This document shows positions 25,040 through 32,827 of a stretch of DNA of 64,000 nucleotides, piece by piece. The stretch comes from Porphyrobacter sp. LM 6 (GTDB lineage Bacteria > Pseudomonadota > Alphaproteobacteria > Sphingomonadales > Sphingomonadaceae), in assembly GCF_001720465.1 (NCBI RefSeq), contig NZ_CP017113.1:1550001-1614000 (forward strand), in the 5' to 3' direction. Under the pieces are notes generated by a model. It was not told the DNA's origin and ran no database searches. It worked only from the letters and a program-made list of their open reading frames with translations. The number at the start of each line of letters is the position of its first letter. Within the stretch, counting starts at the first letter, position 1. A program made the translations under genes and the position numbers.

Positions 25040-26178
25040 CGCGATTTGGCAGGCGCCCAGGTGACCATGGTTTGCCCGCGCATCCCCTTGATGATGCCGA
25101 TCAGCGTCGCGAAGGTCGCCAGCACCGCGTCGCCGATCTTGGCGAGCGGGCCGCGCTCCATGCGCAGCGCCGCCGCCGCGACCACCGCGCCCAACGCCAG
25201 CGCCGCCGCCGCCAGCGCGAAGGAAATGCTCGCCAGTGCCGCCAGCGCCAGCACACCGGACAGCGCAAGGAACACCCCGCCAAACCAGCGCAGCAGTTTG
25301 CGCGAGGTGTATTTGAAGCGGTCGATCGCCTTCATCTGGCGCAGTTGCGGGCGCAGGTAGGCATGGGTGTGATAGGAGCGTGCGCCGATGCGGATCTTGC
25401 GGCGCAGTTCCTCGTCACGGCGCGACACGCTCTTTTCGTAGGCGATCACGTCGGGCGCCTTGATCAGGCGGAAACCGGCGAAGACCACGCTCATCGACAC
25501 GGTGAAGTCGTCGAGCACGGTGTCGGGGAAGGTCGGGTAGAGCGAACGGCGGATGCTGAAGATCGAACCATCTGCGCCCATCACGTTGCCTGTGCGCGAT
25601 TCCAGCCCGCGCAGCATCTCGTCCAGCCGCCAGTAGAGCGAGCCGACTTCGGCGGTCGCGCTGCCGGGGTCGGAGGAATAGACGAGCGTGCCGCAGACCC
25701 CGCCGACCGCCGGATCGCCGTAATAGGGGACCAGCTTTTCGAGCGCGGTCGCATCGAGGATGACGTTGGCATCGGTAAAGACGAGGATGTCGCCGGTTGC
25801 GGCGGCAGCGAGCTGCTTCATCCCGCAGGCCTTGCCGCTGCGCCCGCCGCCGCGGATCAGGTGGACGAGATCGCCTTGGGCCGCGATCAGATCGGCGGTG
25901 CCGTCAGCCGAGCCGTCGTCGAAGGCGAGGATCTCGATGGTCGGGTGGGCTTGCTTGAGCGCGCGCAGATTGGCGAGCTTTTCGGGCAGCGAGGCGGCCT
26001 CGTTATAGGCGCAGAACAGCAGCGACAGGCGCACCGGCACCTCGGCCTGCGCCACGGGGCGCTGGGGCAAACGGCGCAGCACCAGCGGGTAAATCAGATA
26101 GGGATAGAGGAAGATCGCGAGGCTCAGCACTGCGAGGCCCGCAAGTATCAAGGTGATCACCAAAAACGCGCTCCCCAT
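25036..26178 (-). CDS. Membrane-associated glycosyltransferase family 2
   Basis: A 380-residue GT-A glycosyltransferase. An N-terminal helix (FLVITLILAGLAVLSLAIFL) precedes the catalytic domain: VRLSLLFCAYNEAASL, ILAFDDGSADGTADL, GDILVFTDANVILD (DxD-like) and FPDTVLDDFTVSMSV (base region). Two C-terminal hydrophobic helices rich in Ala/Leu follow. The layout resembles processive or polymer-forming GT2 enzymes, but no QxxRW is seen, so it probably adds a single sugar. It is preceded on the minus strand by two small hairpins downstream of the lyase gene. Confidence 0.86.
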   Translation of the reverse strand: MGSAFLVITLILAGLAVLSLAIFLYPYLIYPLVLRRLPQRPVAQAEVPVRLSLLFCAYNEAASLPEKLANLRALKQAHPTIEILAFDDGSADGTADLIAAQGDLVHLIRGGGRSGKACGMKQLAAAATGDILVFTDANVILDATALEKLVPYYGDPAVGGVCGTLVYSSDPGSATAEVGSLYWRLDEMLRGLESRTGNVMGADGSIFSIRRSLYPTFPDTVLDDFTVSMSVVFAGFRLIKAPDVIAYEKSVSRRDEELRRKIRIGARSYHTHAYLRPQLRQMKAIDRFKYTSRKLLRWFGGVFLALSGVLALAALASISFALAAAALALGAVVAAAALRMERGPLAKIGDAVLATFATLIGIIKGMRGQTMVTWAPAKSR

Positions 26179-26220
26179 GCGCTCTGCTCCGGGGCTTCCC
26201 GGCGGGTCTCCACTATGTGA

Positions 26221-26274
26221 CCAACCTTGGCGGTTGGCAACATGGCGGCGCGCGGGTTGCCCCGGAGTGGGGCA
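26221..26274. other. Two small hairpins between the lyase gene and the GT2 gene
   Basis: CCAACC-TTGGC-GGTTGG (26221-26237) and TGCCCC-GGAGT-GGGGCA (26258-26274) are perfect inverted repeats with 5-nt loops in the 120-bp gap. They may attenuate read-through from the lyase gene into the glycosyltransferase pair. There is no T-run. Confidence 0.4.
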
Positions 26275-26298
26275 GGGGGCGGGGAGGGGTAAACGCGA

Positions 26299-27282
26299 TC
26301 AGCTGGTGGGCCAGGCCGGACGGCTGGTGACCCGCCCGCTCAGGCTGGTGGTCGAGGGGTACACGTGGTTGGCATATTCGGCGACGACCGGGCTGGTCAC
26401 GCCGCCGGCGAAATAGGCGCCGAACGCCCAGTAGCTGCCGCCCTGCGTGCTGCCGATCGAGACGTTGGCGACGTTGACGACCTGGCGGCCATCGACCCAC
26501 ACCTTGAGGCTGCCTGCCGTCGGGTGGAGCACCACGTTGTAGACGATGTCATGCACTTCGCCGAACGTGAGCGGGGCCTGGTAACGCACCGTGCCGGCGG
26601 TGTTGAATTCGCCGCGGGTGGTAATGCGGAAGCTGCCGTCCTGACGGCGGCGGAAGGCGACCGCGGGCGAACCGCCGAAGCTGCCCATGTGGATCTGGCC
26701 ATAGACCCCGCCGGTAAGCTTGCTCATGCCCGCAGGGTCCGCCCACGGCGCATGGATGGTCGAGAACGCGCCCCACAGCGATTGGCCGTTGGGCAGGCGG
26801 GTGCTGTCGCCCAGCAGGCTGCCGCTCAGTTCGGCGCGGCGCTTGTCGGAGGAATCGTTGATCGAACGATCATTGGCGGTGTTGCGGACTTCGAAGCGCA
26901 CGCGGCTGCCCGAACTGCTCATCCGCAGCGAGTGCGGCATATCCGTGATCCACGAAGCGCCCATATTGGTGCGCCAGCGGCGGCCGGCGAAAGACATTTC
27001 GGCGGGCGTAAGGGTGGGGTTGAGCGTGGGGTAATACTTGTTGTCGACCGTGCCGCTGGTCCAGGTCGAGGTGCTCGCGGTATCGGTCGTGGTGGTGCCC
27101 GAGGTCGAAGTCGAAGTCGAAGTGCTCGTCGTTGTCGTGGTGCTGGTGTCGGTAACGGTGGTGCCGGTCCCGTCGCTGCTGACCGCAATCCGGCGCGGCT
27201 TGGCTTCGGTCACGAACGGGCTGATCACCATCACGGTGGCAGCGATGCCGCAAAGGCCCTTGGCGATGTTTGACACTTGCAT
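26299..27282 (-). CDS. Secreted polysaccharide lyase, heparin lyase I-like (concanavalin fold)
   Basis: A 327-residue exported protein. Signal peptide: MQVSNIAKGLCGIAATVMVI. A Ser/Thr-rich linker of about 40 residues (TSTTTTTSTSTSTSTSG) precedes a jelly-roll domain with RRAELSGSLLG, GGVYGQIHMGSFGG, FRITTRGEF and LKVWVDGRQVV, which fits the heparin lyase I/PL13-PL20-like fold. Lyases of this kind in exopolysaccharide loci trim or release the polymer. I chose ATG 27282, which has AAAGGA upstream, over a longer frame from 27342. The uronic-acid-containing substrate is an inference. Confidence 0.75.
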   Translation of the reverse strand: MQVSNIAKGLCGIAATVMVISPFVTEAKPRRIAVSSDGTGTTVTDTSTTTTTSTSTSTSTSGTTTTDTASTSTWTSGTVDNKYYPTLNPTLTPAEMSFAGRRWRTNMGASWITDMPHSLRMSSSGSRVRFEVRNTANDRSINDSSDKRRAELSGSLLGDSTRLPNGQSLWGAFSTIHAPWADPAGMSKLTGGVYGQIHMGSFGGSPAVAFRRRQDGSFRITTRGEFNTAGTVRYQAPLTFGEVHDIVYNVVLHPTAGSLKVWVDGRQVVNVANVSIGSTQGGSYWAFGAYFAGGVTSPVVAEYANHVYPSTTSLSGRVTSRPAWPTS

Positions 27283-27705
27283 GACAGCGATCCTTTTATG
27301 GTTCGTCGCTGATTCTTGGCGGATTGGGTTAATCCGGCCCAAACAAGCGTAGCTAACTTTGGCTTAACTGCGAATAAATCTGCGCGGGAGCATGGGGGTA
27401 TGATGGACAGCATTCCCCAAGGGGCGACTGCGGAGCGCCTTAAGCTATCTGACAAATATGACAAAAAACGGCAGATAAGTCATTTAGGTGATATGACGGG
27501 GCGCGCTATACGTGGCACGCGTCCCAGCTTGGCACTGGCGGTCAATCGGACTGGTGGACTCGCCCTTACATCGGGCTATGAGAGCGCAGGGCGCAGCTTT
27601 GGTTCATTTGTTTCGTGATCCTACCGCTTGGTGGGCCGATCGCATTGGGGGCTCTGGAATTTCGATGAGCGGCGGCGGCTGGCCACGGCACAAGAGACAA
27701 CCGGG
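27283..27705. other. Intergenic promoter region between lyase and flippase genes
   Basis: 423 bp between divergent genes. Its middle (about 27440-27510) is clearly AT-rich for this genome and contains the near-direct repeat TGACAAATATGACAAAA. It probably carries promoters for both directions. Short frames exist (for example ATG 27402 to 27618), but they have no recognisable domain or ribosome-binding site. Confidence 0.5.
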
Positions 27706-29184
27706 ATGAGCCGCAAGTCGCTTACCGACCGTGCGGTCAACGGGATCGCCTGGCAGTTCTTTGCTGTCGGCGGAAACTTCCTCATGCGCGGCGTGATCCT
27801 GATCCTGCTGACCCGCAGCCTCGAAGCGCGCGACTTCGGCATCATCGCGGCCGCCACGGTGATCCTCAGCCTGACCGAGCGCGTTGGCCTGATCGGTGTG
27901 AACCGCGTGCTGGTGCAGCGACAGGATCTGACCCGCAGCCACATCAGTTCCTCCTTCGCGATCGCTTTCTGGGCCGGCTGCCTGCTGATCGTCCCGATCT
28001 TTCTCGGCGCAGACCTGTTCGCCTATTGGATGCGCACGCCCGAACTGACGCCCTTTGTCCAGTTCCTGTCGTTCACGCTGCTGCTTGGCAGTGTCGCGTC
28101 GATCCCGCTCGCGCTGCTCGAACGCGAGCTGCGCTTCAAGGCGCTAAGCCTGGCCGATATCGGCAGCTATCTGGTCGGCTTCGGCGTGGTGGCGCTGGCG
28201 CTGGCGAATTACGGTTACGGGCCGTGGGCGCTGGCGATCGGGTCGATGGTGCAGGTGGTATGGCGCACGGCAACGCTATTCATCATCAAGCGCCATCCGA
28301 TTTCGCTTTGGCCAGACAAGGCAGTGATGGGCGATCTGCTCCGCCCCGGGGTGGGCTTCTCGCTCGGGCAGACGGGCAATTTCGTCGCCACCCAGGTCGA
28401 TAACCTGATCGTGGGCCGGATGCTCGGGGCCGAGGCGCTGGGCTATTACAACCGCGCCTACCAGTTCCTGATGCTGCCCGCGCTGATGTTCGGCAAGGCG
28501 CTGACCTCGGTGCTGTTCCCGACAATGGCATCGATCCAGAACGAGAAGGACCGCGTCGCCCGCGCCTATCTGCGCGCCATGGGCATGATCGCGCTGCTGA
28601 CGCTGCCGACCAGCGGTATCCTGATCATCATCGCGCCCGAACTGGTCCGCTTTCTTCTGGGCGACAGCTGGATCGGGATGATCCTGCCGTTCCAGATCCT
28701 GATCGCCTCGCTGCTGTTCCGGACAGGCTACAAGATTGGCGATTCCGTCTCGCTGGCGATGGGCTCGATGCGCGCACGAGCCATTCGGCAGTGGATTTAT
28801 GCCGGTCTGGTGGCGACGGGTGCGGTAGTTGGTGCACGCTGGGGGCTGACCGGGGTGGCGACCGGTGTTGGCCTTGCGGTGCTGGGCAATTTTCTGATGA
28901 TGCACCAACTCGCCCAGAGCATCCTCAATGTCAGCTGGCGGGAGAACCTGCAGGTTCACTTGCAGCAGTTGCGAACCGCGATCCTCGTCTGTCTGCCGGT
29001 CTGGCTAGCGGCCGAGGCGGCCCGCCGGGCCAGCTTGTCGGACTTTGTCATCCTCGCCATCTGCGGACTGGTGGCTGCTGCGGTGGTCGCGGTAATCTGG
29101 TTCGTGTTCCGCAGGTTGCTGGGCGATATCGGCGACTGGCTGCACAACCTCATCATCGAGCGTTTGGGGAAGCTGCGCCGATGA
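27706..29184 (+). CDS. Oligosaccharide flippase (Wzx/WzxC type)
   Basis: A 492-residue membrane protein with about 12-14 helices of the MOP/polysaccharide transporter superfamily. Family segments include the N-terminus RAVNGIAWQFFAVGGNF, LTRSLEARDFGIIAAATVIL, TQVDNLIVGRMLGAEALGYY and LTLPTSGILIIIAPELVRFL. It moves the lipid-linked repeat unit to the periplasmic face for polymerisation. The ATG at 27706 follows ACAACCGGG. Its TGA overlaps the next ATG (ATGA), tying it to the nucleotidyltransferase-kinase gene. Confidence 0.9.
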   Translation: MSRKSLTDRAVNGIAWQFFAVGGNFLMRGVILILLTRSLEARDFGIIAAATVILSLTERVGLIGVNRVLVQRQDLTRSHISSSFAIAFWAGCLLIVPIFLGADLFAYWMRTPELTPFVQFLSFTLLLGSVASIPLALLERELRFKALSLADIGSYLVGFGVVALALANYGYGPWALAIGSMVQVVWRTATLFIIKRHPISLWPDKAVMGDLLRPGVGFSLGQTGNFVATQVDNLIVGRMLGAEALGYYNRAYQFLMLPALMFGKALTSVLFPTMASIQNEKDRVARAYLRAMGMIALLTLPTSGILIIIAPELVRFLLGDSWIGMILPFQILIASLLFRTGYKIGDSVSLAMGSMRARAIRQWIYAGLVATGAVVGARWGLTGVATGVGLAVLGNFLMMHQLAQSILNVSWRENLQVHLQQLRTAILVCLPVWLAAEAARRASLSDFVILAICGLVAAAVVAVIWFVFRRLLGDIGDWLHNLIIERLGKLRR

Positions 29185-30803
29185 TCAGGACAGAGCCCGC
29201 CGCCATCGTCAGGAAGCTGGTCGAGAAACTGGCGGCGCAAGACGTGCGCTACGGCGTCTACAAGAACGTCAAGCAGCTCACGCGGGATGCGGCAGGCGAC
29301 GGCGATTTCGATCTGATTGTCGATCCCGAAGACCGGGAAGGTTTTCTTGCCGCGATGGATGGGCTCTGCGCGATCAAGGGGACCTGCCACCCGCTCTATG
29401 ACAACGCGGTCCCGGGGCGGGAGGACTGGTTCGTGCCCGACCCCAAAGGCACCGCCGTTCACCTTGACGTATCCTTCGGGCTGCGGATCGGGCCGAAGTT
29501 TCACAAGCACTATCTGGCCCTGGACCATGCCGATATCGCCGAATGGCAGACCGTGAATGTGGTCGGGGCGCAGATACCCGTGGTCTCGCCGCGCGAGGCG
29601 GCACGGATTGCCATCTTGCGCGCGATCTTCCGGCTGCCTGCCTACAGCGTGACCGGCTGGGTCTGGCTGGACCGCGTGACTGCAGGCCTGATCAATTCAT
29701 CGGCCCCGCCGGGCGCCGAGATTGACGACTTCATCTACCAGATCGGGGATGCCAGCATCGCGTGTCCCGTTCGCCGCAGTTACAGCGGCTTCGAGATCCC
29801 GGCGAGCGCGGTGCGGGCGATGCGTTCGGCGGTGCGGTCCGCTGCCGGCTATGGCGTGACGGGCCGTCTGCTGCTGCCGGCAATCGATCCGCTTGTTTCC
29901 GGCCTGCGCAAGGCCGCCTTTGCAATCGGGCGGCGCTTGACGCGCGGCTCTTCGACACGCGACATTTCCAAGCGCAGGCTGCTGCCGCGCGGCGCGATAA
30001 TTGCGCTGATCGGCCCGGATGGTGTCGGCAAGTCGACCCAGGCACGCCGCCTGCGCGAGGTTATCGGGCGCAAGTTCCGGTGCGATTCCGTCTACCTCGG
30101 CTCGAACGACGGTGCCTGGATGGCGTGGCGCGGGCGTCTGCGCCGGGCGATATTCAAACTGCGCGGCAAACGGCCGAAGCCCGTGAGCGCCCTTCGCCAC
30201 CATTCGGGAAAGCCGCTGACCTACCGCCATGCGCTGGGCAAGGCCATTTGGCGACTGGTTGTCGGCGTGCAGCGTCTTGCCGCCATGCGGCGTTGCCGCC
30301 GGCTGGCGCGGCGCGGCGTGGTGGTGATTTGTGACCGCTGGCCGCAGAACCTGCACACCGGGTATATGGACGGCCCTTCCAACCAGCCGCTAGCGCATAT
30401 GCGTCTGCCGAGCCTGCTGTGGACGATCGAGAGCCGCCTCTACGCGCGGATGGCGCGCCACAAGCCCGACGTGACCATCCACCTCGATTGCGATTTCGCA
30501 ACCTCGAATGCGCGCAAGCCGGGCGACATCACAGCCGAAGGCTTTGCCGTGCGGCTGGCACTGATGGAGGAGATGCGCGCGCTCGACCCGCATGTGAAGA
30601 TCGTTGACGCGCGGCAGGACCGGACCGCCGTGACCGCGGACATCGTCTACTGGGTGCGACTGGGCATTCATCAGCTTCAGAGCCGGCAACAGCTCAGCGG
30701 TGCGGCGCGGCAGGCCCGGCAATTCATGTTCTGGGCTGCCTGCGTTTCAATCGGGGACGCGCTTCGTGCCTTCGCTTCAATTGCCCCGGAATTCGCGACA
30801 TGA
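29181..30803 (+). CDS. Nucleotidyltransferase-like plus thymidylate-kinase-like fusion
   Basis: A 540-residue two-domain protein. The N-terminal part (about 1-160) carries GDGDFDLIVDPED (residues 39-51) and later VHLDVSFG (93-100), an arrangement of Asp residues like the minimal nucleotidyltransferase fold. The C-terminal part (from about 270) has Walker A GPDGVGKST (278-286), a DRW motif in VVICDRWPQNLHTG and the hydrophobic strand VTIHLDCDFATSNAR, all typical of dTMP-kinase-like enzymes. Substrates are unknown to me. It is coupled to the flippase gene and precedes a sulfotransferase, so it may modify or activate a polymer precursor. Confidence 0.72.
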   Translation: MIRTEPAAIVRKLVEKLAAQDVRYGVYKNVKQLTRDAAGDGDFDLIVDPEDREGFLAAMDGLCAIKGTCHPLYDNAVPGREDWFVPDPKGTAVHLDVSFGLRIGPKFHKHYLALDHADIAEWQTVNVVGAQIPVVSPREAARIAILRAIFRLPAYSVTGWVWLDRVTAGLINSSAPPGAEIDDFIYQIGDASIACPVRRSYSGFEIPASAVRAMRSAVRSAAGYGVTGRLLLPAIDPLVSGLRKAAFAIGRRLTRGSSTRDISKRRLLPRGAIIALIGPDGVGKSTQARRLREVIGRKFRCDSVYLGSNDGAWMAWRGRLRRAIFKLRGKRPKPVSALRHHSGKPLTYRHALGKAIWRLVVGVQRLAAMRRCRRLARRGVVVICDRWPQNLHTGYMDGPSNQPLAHMRLPSLLWTIESRLYARMARHKPDVTIHLDCDFATSNARKPGDITAEGFAVRLALMEEMRALDPHVKIVDARQDRTAVTADIVYWVRLGIHQLQSRQQLSGAARQARQFMFWAACVSIGDALRAFASIAPEFAT

Positions 30804-30870
30804 CATCACGTCAGCGCGAAGCCCATCCTTCGGGCGCCGCACTCTCCTCTCCGGCCACCACAAGAGCAGC

Positions 30871-31731
30871 ATGATGTCCGAACCCAACTTCCTCTACATC
30901 GGGACCAGCAAGTCAGGGTCCACCTGGATCTTCAAGGTGCTGTCATGGCACCCGCAGATCGCCATGTACGGCGGCAAGGATCTCAACTTCTTCACGCATG
31001 ACTATGCCAAGGGCTGGGACTGGTATGTGAGCCAGTTCGACAATCCCGATGGCCGGCCGGTCGTGGGCGAGGTTTCGCACGGCTATCTCGCCTCGCCCGA
31101 AGCGTGCGAGCGTATTCATGCCCACCTGCCGAACGCCAAGCTGATGGTGTGCCTGCGCGAACCGGTGGACCGCACCTTCTCGCAATATCTCGACGGCCTG
31201 AAGAACGGCAAGATGAGCGGCACGCTGGAGGAAGAGATCGAGCGCAGCAAATCGCTGACCGATCGCAACCGCTATGGCTCGCATCTGGAAATGTATCTTG
31301 AGCGTTTTCCGCGCGAGCAGATCCACATCGCCAGCTTTGACGAGCTGAACGCCGATCCCGATGCCTTTGCGGCCAAGATGTTCGCCTTCCTTGGCGTCGA
31401 TCCGCTGCCGTTGCCGCCCGAACTGCGCAAGAAGGTGATGCCGGCGGCGACCCCGCGCATCCGCAGCGTGGCGATGGCGGCCAAGAAGGTGGCCAAGTTC
31501 GCCAATGCGATCGGATTGTCGAAGCTGCGCGGTTCGATCAAGAAGTCGCGGCTCGTGCGCCACCTGCTCTACCGGCCCTTCAAGGATGCGGAAAAGCCGA
31601 AGATCAGCCCGGCCCAGAGCGCGCAGCTGCGTGCGATGTTCACGCCGGAAATCCAGCGGCTCGACCGTGTGGCCGGCACCAATTTTGGCAGCTTGTGGAA
31701 CTATCCCAAGGATGGGACGGCGGGCGGCTGA
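30871..31731 (+). CDS. PAPS-dependent sulfotransferase
   Basis: A 286-residue cytoplasmic or membrane-associated sulfotransferase. The 5'-phosphosulfate-binding loop is GTSKSGSTWIF (residues 11-21) and the 3'-phosphate-binding motif is LREPVDRTFSQY (95-106). A later conserved region is the C-terminal part of the fold (FAFLGVDPLPLPPE, then LWNYPKDGT). It would transfer sulfate from PAPS to a sugar of the polysaccharide. ATG 30871 (MMSEPN) follows AAGAG; a frame extends upstream but overlaps the preceding gene. It is the third gene of the flippase run. Confidence 0.88.
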   Translation: MMSEPNFLYIGTSKSGSTWIFKVLSWHPQIAMYGGKDLNFFTHDYAKGWDWYVSQFDNPDGRPVVGEVSHGYLASPEACERIHAHLPNAKLMVCLREPVDRTFSQYLDGLKNGKMSGTLEEEIERSKSLTDRNRYGSHLEMYLERFPREQIHIASFDELNADPDAFAAKMFAFLGVDPLPLPPELRKKVMPAATPRIRSVAMAAKKVAKFANAIGLSKLRGSIKKSRLVRHLLYRPFKDAEKPKISPAQSAQLRAMFTPEIQRLDRVAGTNFGSLWNYPKDGTAGG

Positions 31732-31749
31732 AATCGCTCCGGCGAAAGC

Positions 31750-32217
31750 TCAGATCAGCGCGGCAACCCCGCCGATGGCCAGCGCCCAGGCGCCAAGGCC
31801 TGCGCCGATCGCGATCGCCAGCCGCACCGTGCCGCGCCAGCGGCGGCGCTCGGCGGTAAGGATCATCGGCGCGCTGACCGCGAATTCGCCGGATTCCGGA
31901 TAGCCCTTGAGCCGCGTGGCGCTGACGACGCTGGCGGGGATCGGCGCATCGAAGGCGCAGCCCGACAGGTTGCCGTTTTGCCAGACCACCGTCACCGCAG
32001 TGGCTCCGAGCCCGGGAAGATCGATTTCGGCGCGGACATCGCGTGCGAGCGGAGGATCGGCCTCGAAGGCGAGACCCGTGGTCGAGATCGAGCGAATGCA
32101 GACCGAAAAGGCATTGTCGGCCGCAGCACCGCTGGCCGTCAGCCGCAGCGCATAGCGCGGCGCGCTGCGCCGCCCATCAGGGCTGGTACTGACCGGAATG
32201 GCAGGCTGTTTCTGCAT
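31750..32217 (-). CDS. PilZ-domain protein with C-terminal membrane helix
   Basis: A 155-residue protein. The PilZ domain begins with RSAPR (the RxxxR half of the cyclic-di-GMP site) and continues to SISTTGLAF, where the usual Asp/Asn of [DN]xSxxG is Ser. A C-terminal hydrophobic helix (LAIAIGAGLGAWALAIGGVA) anchors it. Its position at the end of the exopolysaccharide locus suggests c-di-GMP control of polymer synthesis, although the altered motif may weaken binding. I chose ATG 32217 after GGAAAG over the longer frame from 32280. Confidence 0.78.
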   Translation of the reverse strand: MQKQPAIPVSTSPDGRRSAPRYALRLTASGAAADNAFSVCIRSISTTGLAFEADPPLARDVRAEIDLPGLGATAVTVVWQNGNLSGCAFDAPIPASVVSATRLKGYPESGEFAVSAPMILTAERRRWRGTVRLAIAIGAGLGAWALAIGGVAALI

Positions 32218-32484
32218 CGACTTTCCGTTACCCCCCCGCAACGTCCGCAATCGGGGCGATGAGGAGGTGATCCCGATCATCGCGCCACAAGATCATTGTA
32301 GCGCATTCGGGCGAAGAATTCGTCAACGCGCGCTTCAGACCTTCAGCACGCTGCGACCGTCCTGCGAATATCGTGCGAAAATGACAAAGCGCAATCCGGT
32401 GGATTGCCGGTGGCGCGGCATTCGCCCGCCGAATTGCACATGCTGCCGCCTTTGGGGGCGCCGCTGCGCCGATCCAGCCCCGTC

Positions 32485-32525
32485 TAGACCCCCTTAGACC
32501 CCCTTAGACCCCCTCTAGACCCCCT
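32485..32525. repeat. Four tandem copies of TAGACCCCCT
   Basis: Perfect 10-bp copies at 32485-32494, 32495-32504, 32505-32514 and 32516-32525 (one extra C before the last). They lie 31 bp from the parS-like palindrome. The period of about one helical turn puts all copies on the same face of the DNA. Confidence 0.9.
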
Positions 32526-32556
32526 CCAGGCCCGATATGTGTGTCCTTTCGGGGGA

Positions 32557-32572
32557 TGTTCCACGTGGAACA
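32557..32572. other. parS-like ParB-binding site
   Basis: TGTTCCACGTGGAACA is a perfect 16-bp palindrome and matches the bacterial parS consensus (TGTTnCACGTGnAACA), with the CACGTG core intact. I found no second full copy in the window, and parA/parB are not present here. Chromosomal parS sites usually cluster on the origin side. Confidence 0.85.
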
Positions 32573-32610
32573 TTGGCGGGTGGTGGCGGCAAATGGTGGG
32601 GCGTGGAAAG

Positions 32611-32687
<77 letters not shown>

Positions 32688-32714
32688 ACACTCTTTCGTT
32701 TCGCCCGCCCCCGG

Positions 32715-32787
32715 TGGGCCCGGCAGGATTCGAACCCGCGACCTAGCCGTTATGAGCGGCCAGCTCTAACCGCTGAGCTACAGGCCC
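32715..32787 (-). tRNA. tRNA-Ile2 (anticodon CAT, probably lysidine-modified)
   Basis: Minus-strand cloverleaf: acceptor GGGCCTG/CGGGCCC, D-arm TAGCTCAGCGGTTAGAGC, anticodon stem GCCG/CGGC with loop CTCATAA, T-arm GGTTCGAATCC. The anticodon is CAT, but body features (TAGCTCAG, GGTTAGAGC, AGGTCGC) follow tRNA-Ile2, in which TilS converts C34 to lysidine to read AUA. A methionine elongator is the alternative. A full CCA is not encoded. Confidence 0.85.
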
Positions 32788-32827
32788 GTGGGAACACGGT
32801 ACCGCAAAGCGAGGCGAGACGACGCCC

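Larger units (their letters stand above)
32218..32610. other. Intergenic region holding tandem repeats and a parS-like site
   Basis: 393 bp without a credible gene between the PilZ gene and tRNA-Pro. It contains the 10-bp tandem repeats and the palindrome listed separately. Open frames here that run on over the tRNAs are the familiar artefact of reading tRNA genes in antisense. Confidence 0.7.

Noticed and set aside
27402..27618. Small frame in the intergenic region before the flippase
   Set aside because: No start signal or domain, and it overlaps the likely promoter region.
32485..32525. Considered as a CRISPR-like array
   Set aside because: Units are only 10 bp and contiguous, without spacers, and no cas gene is in the window.
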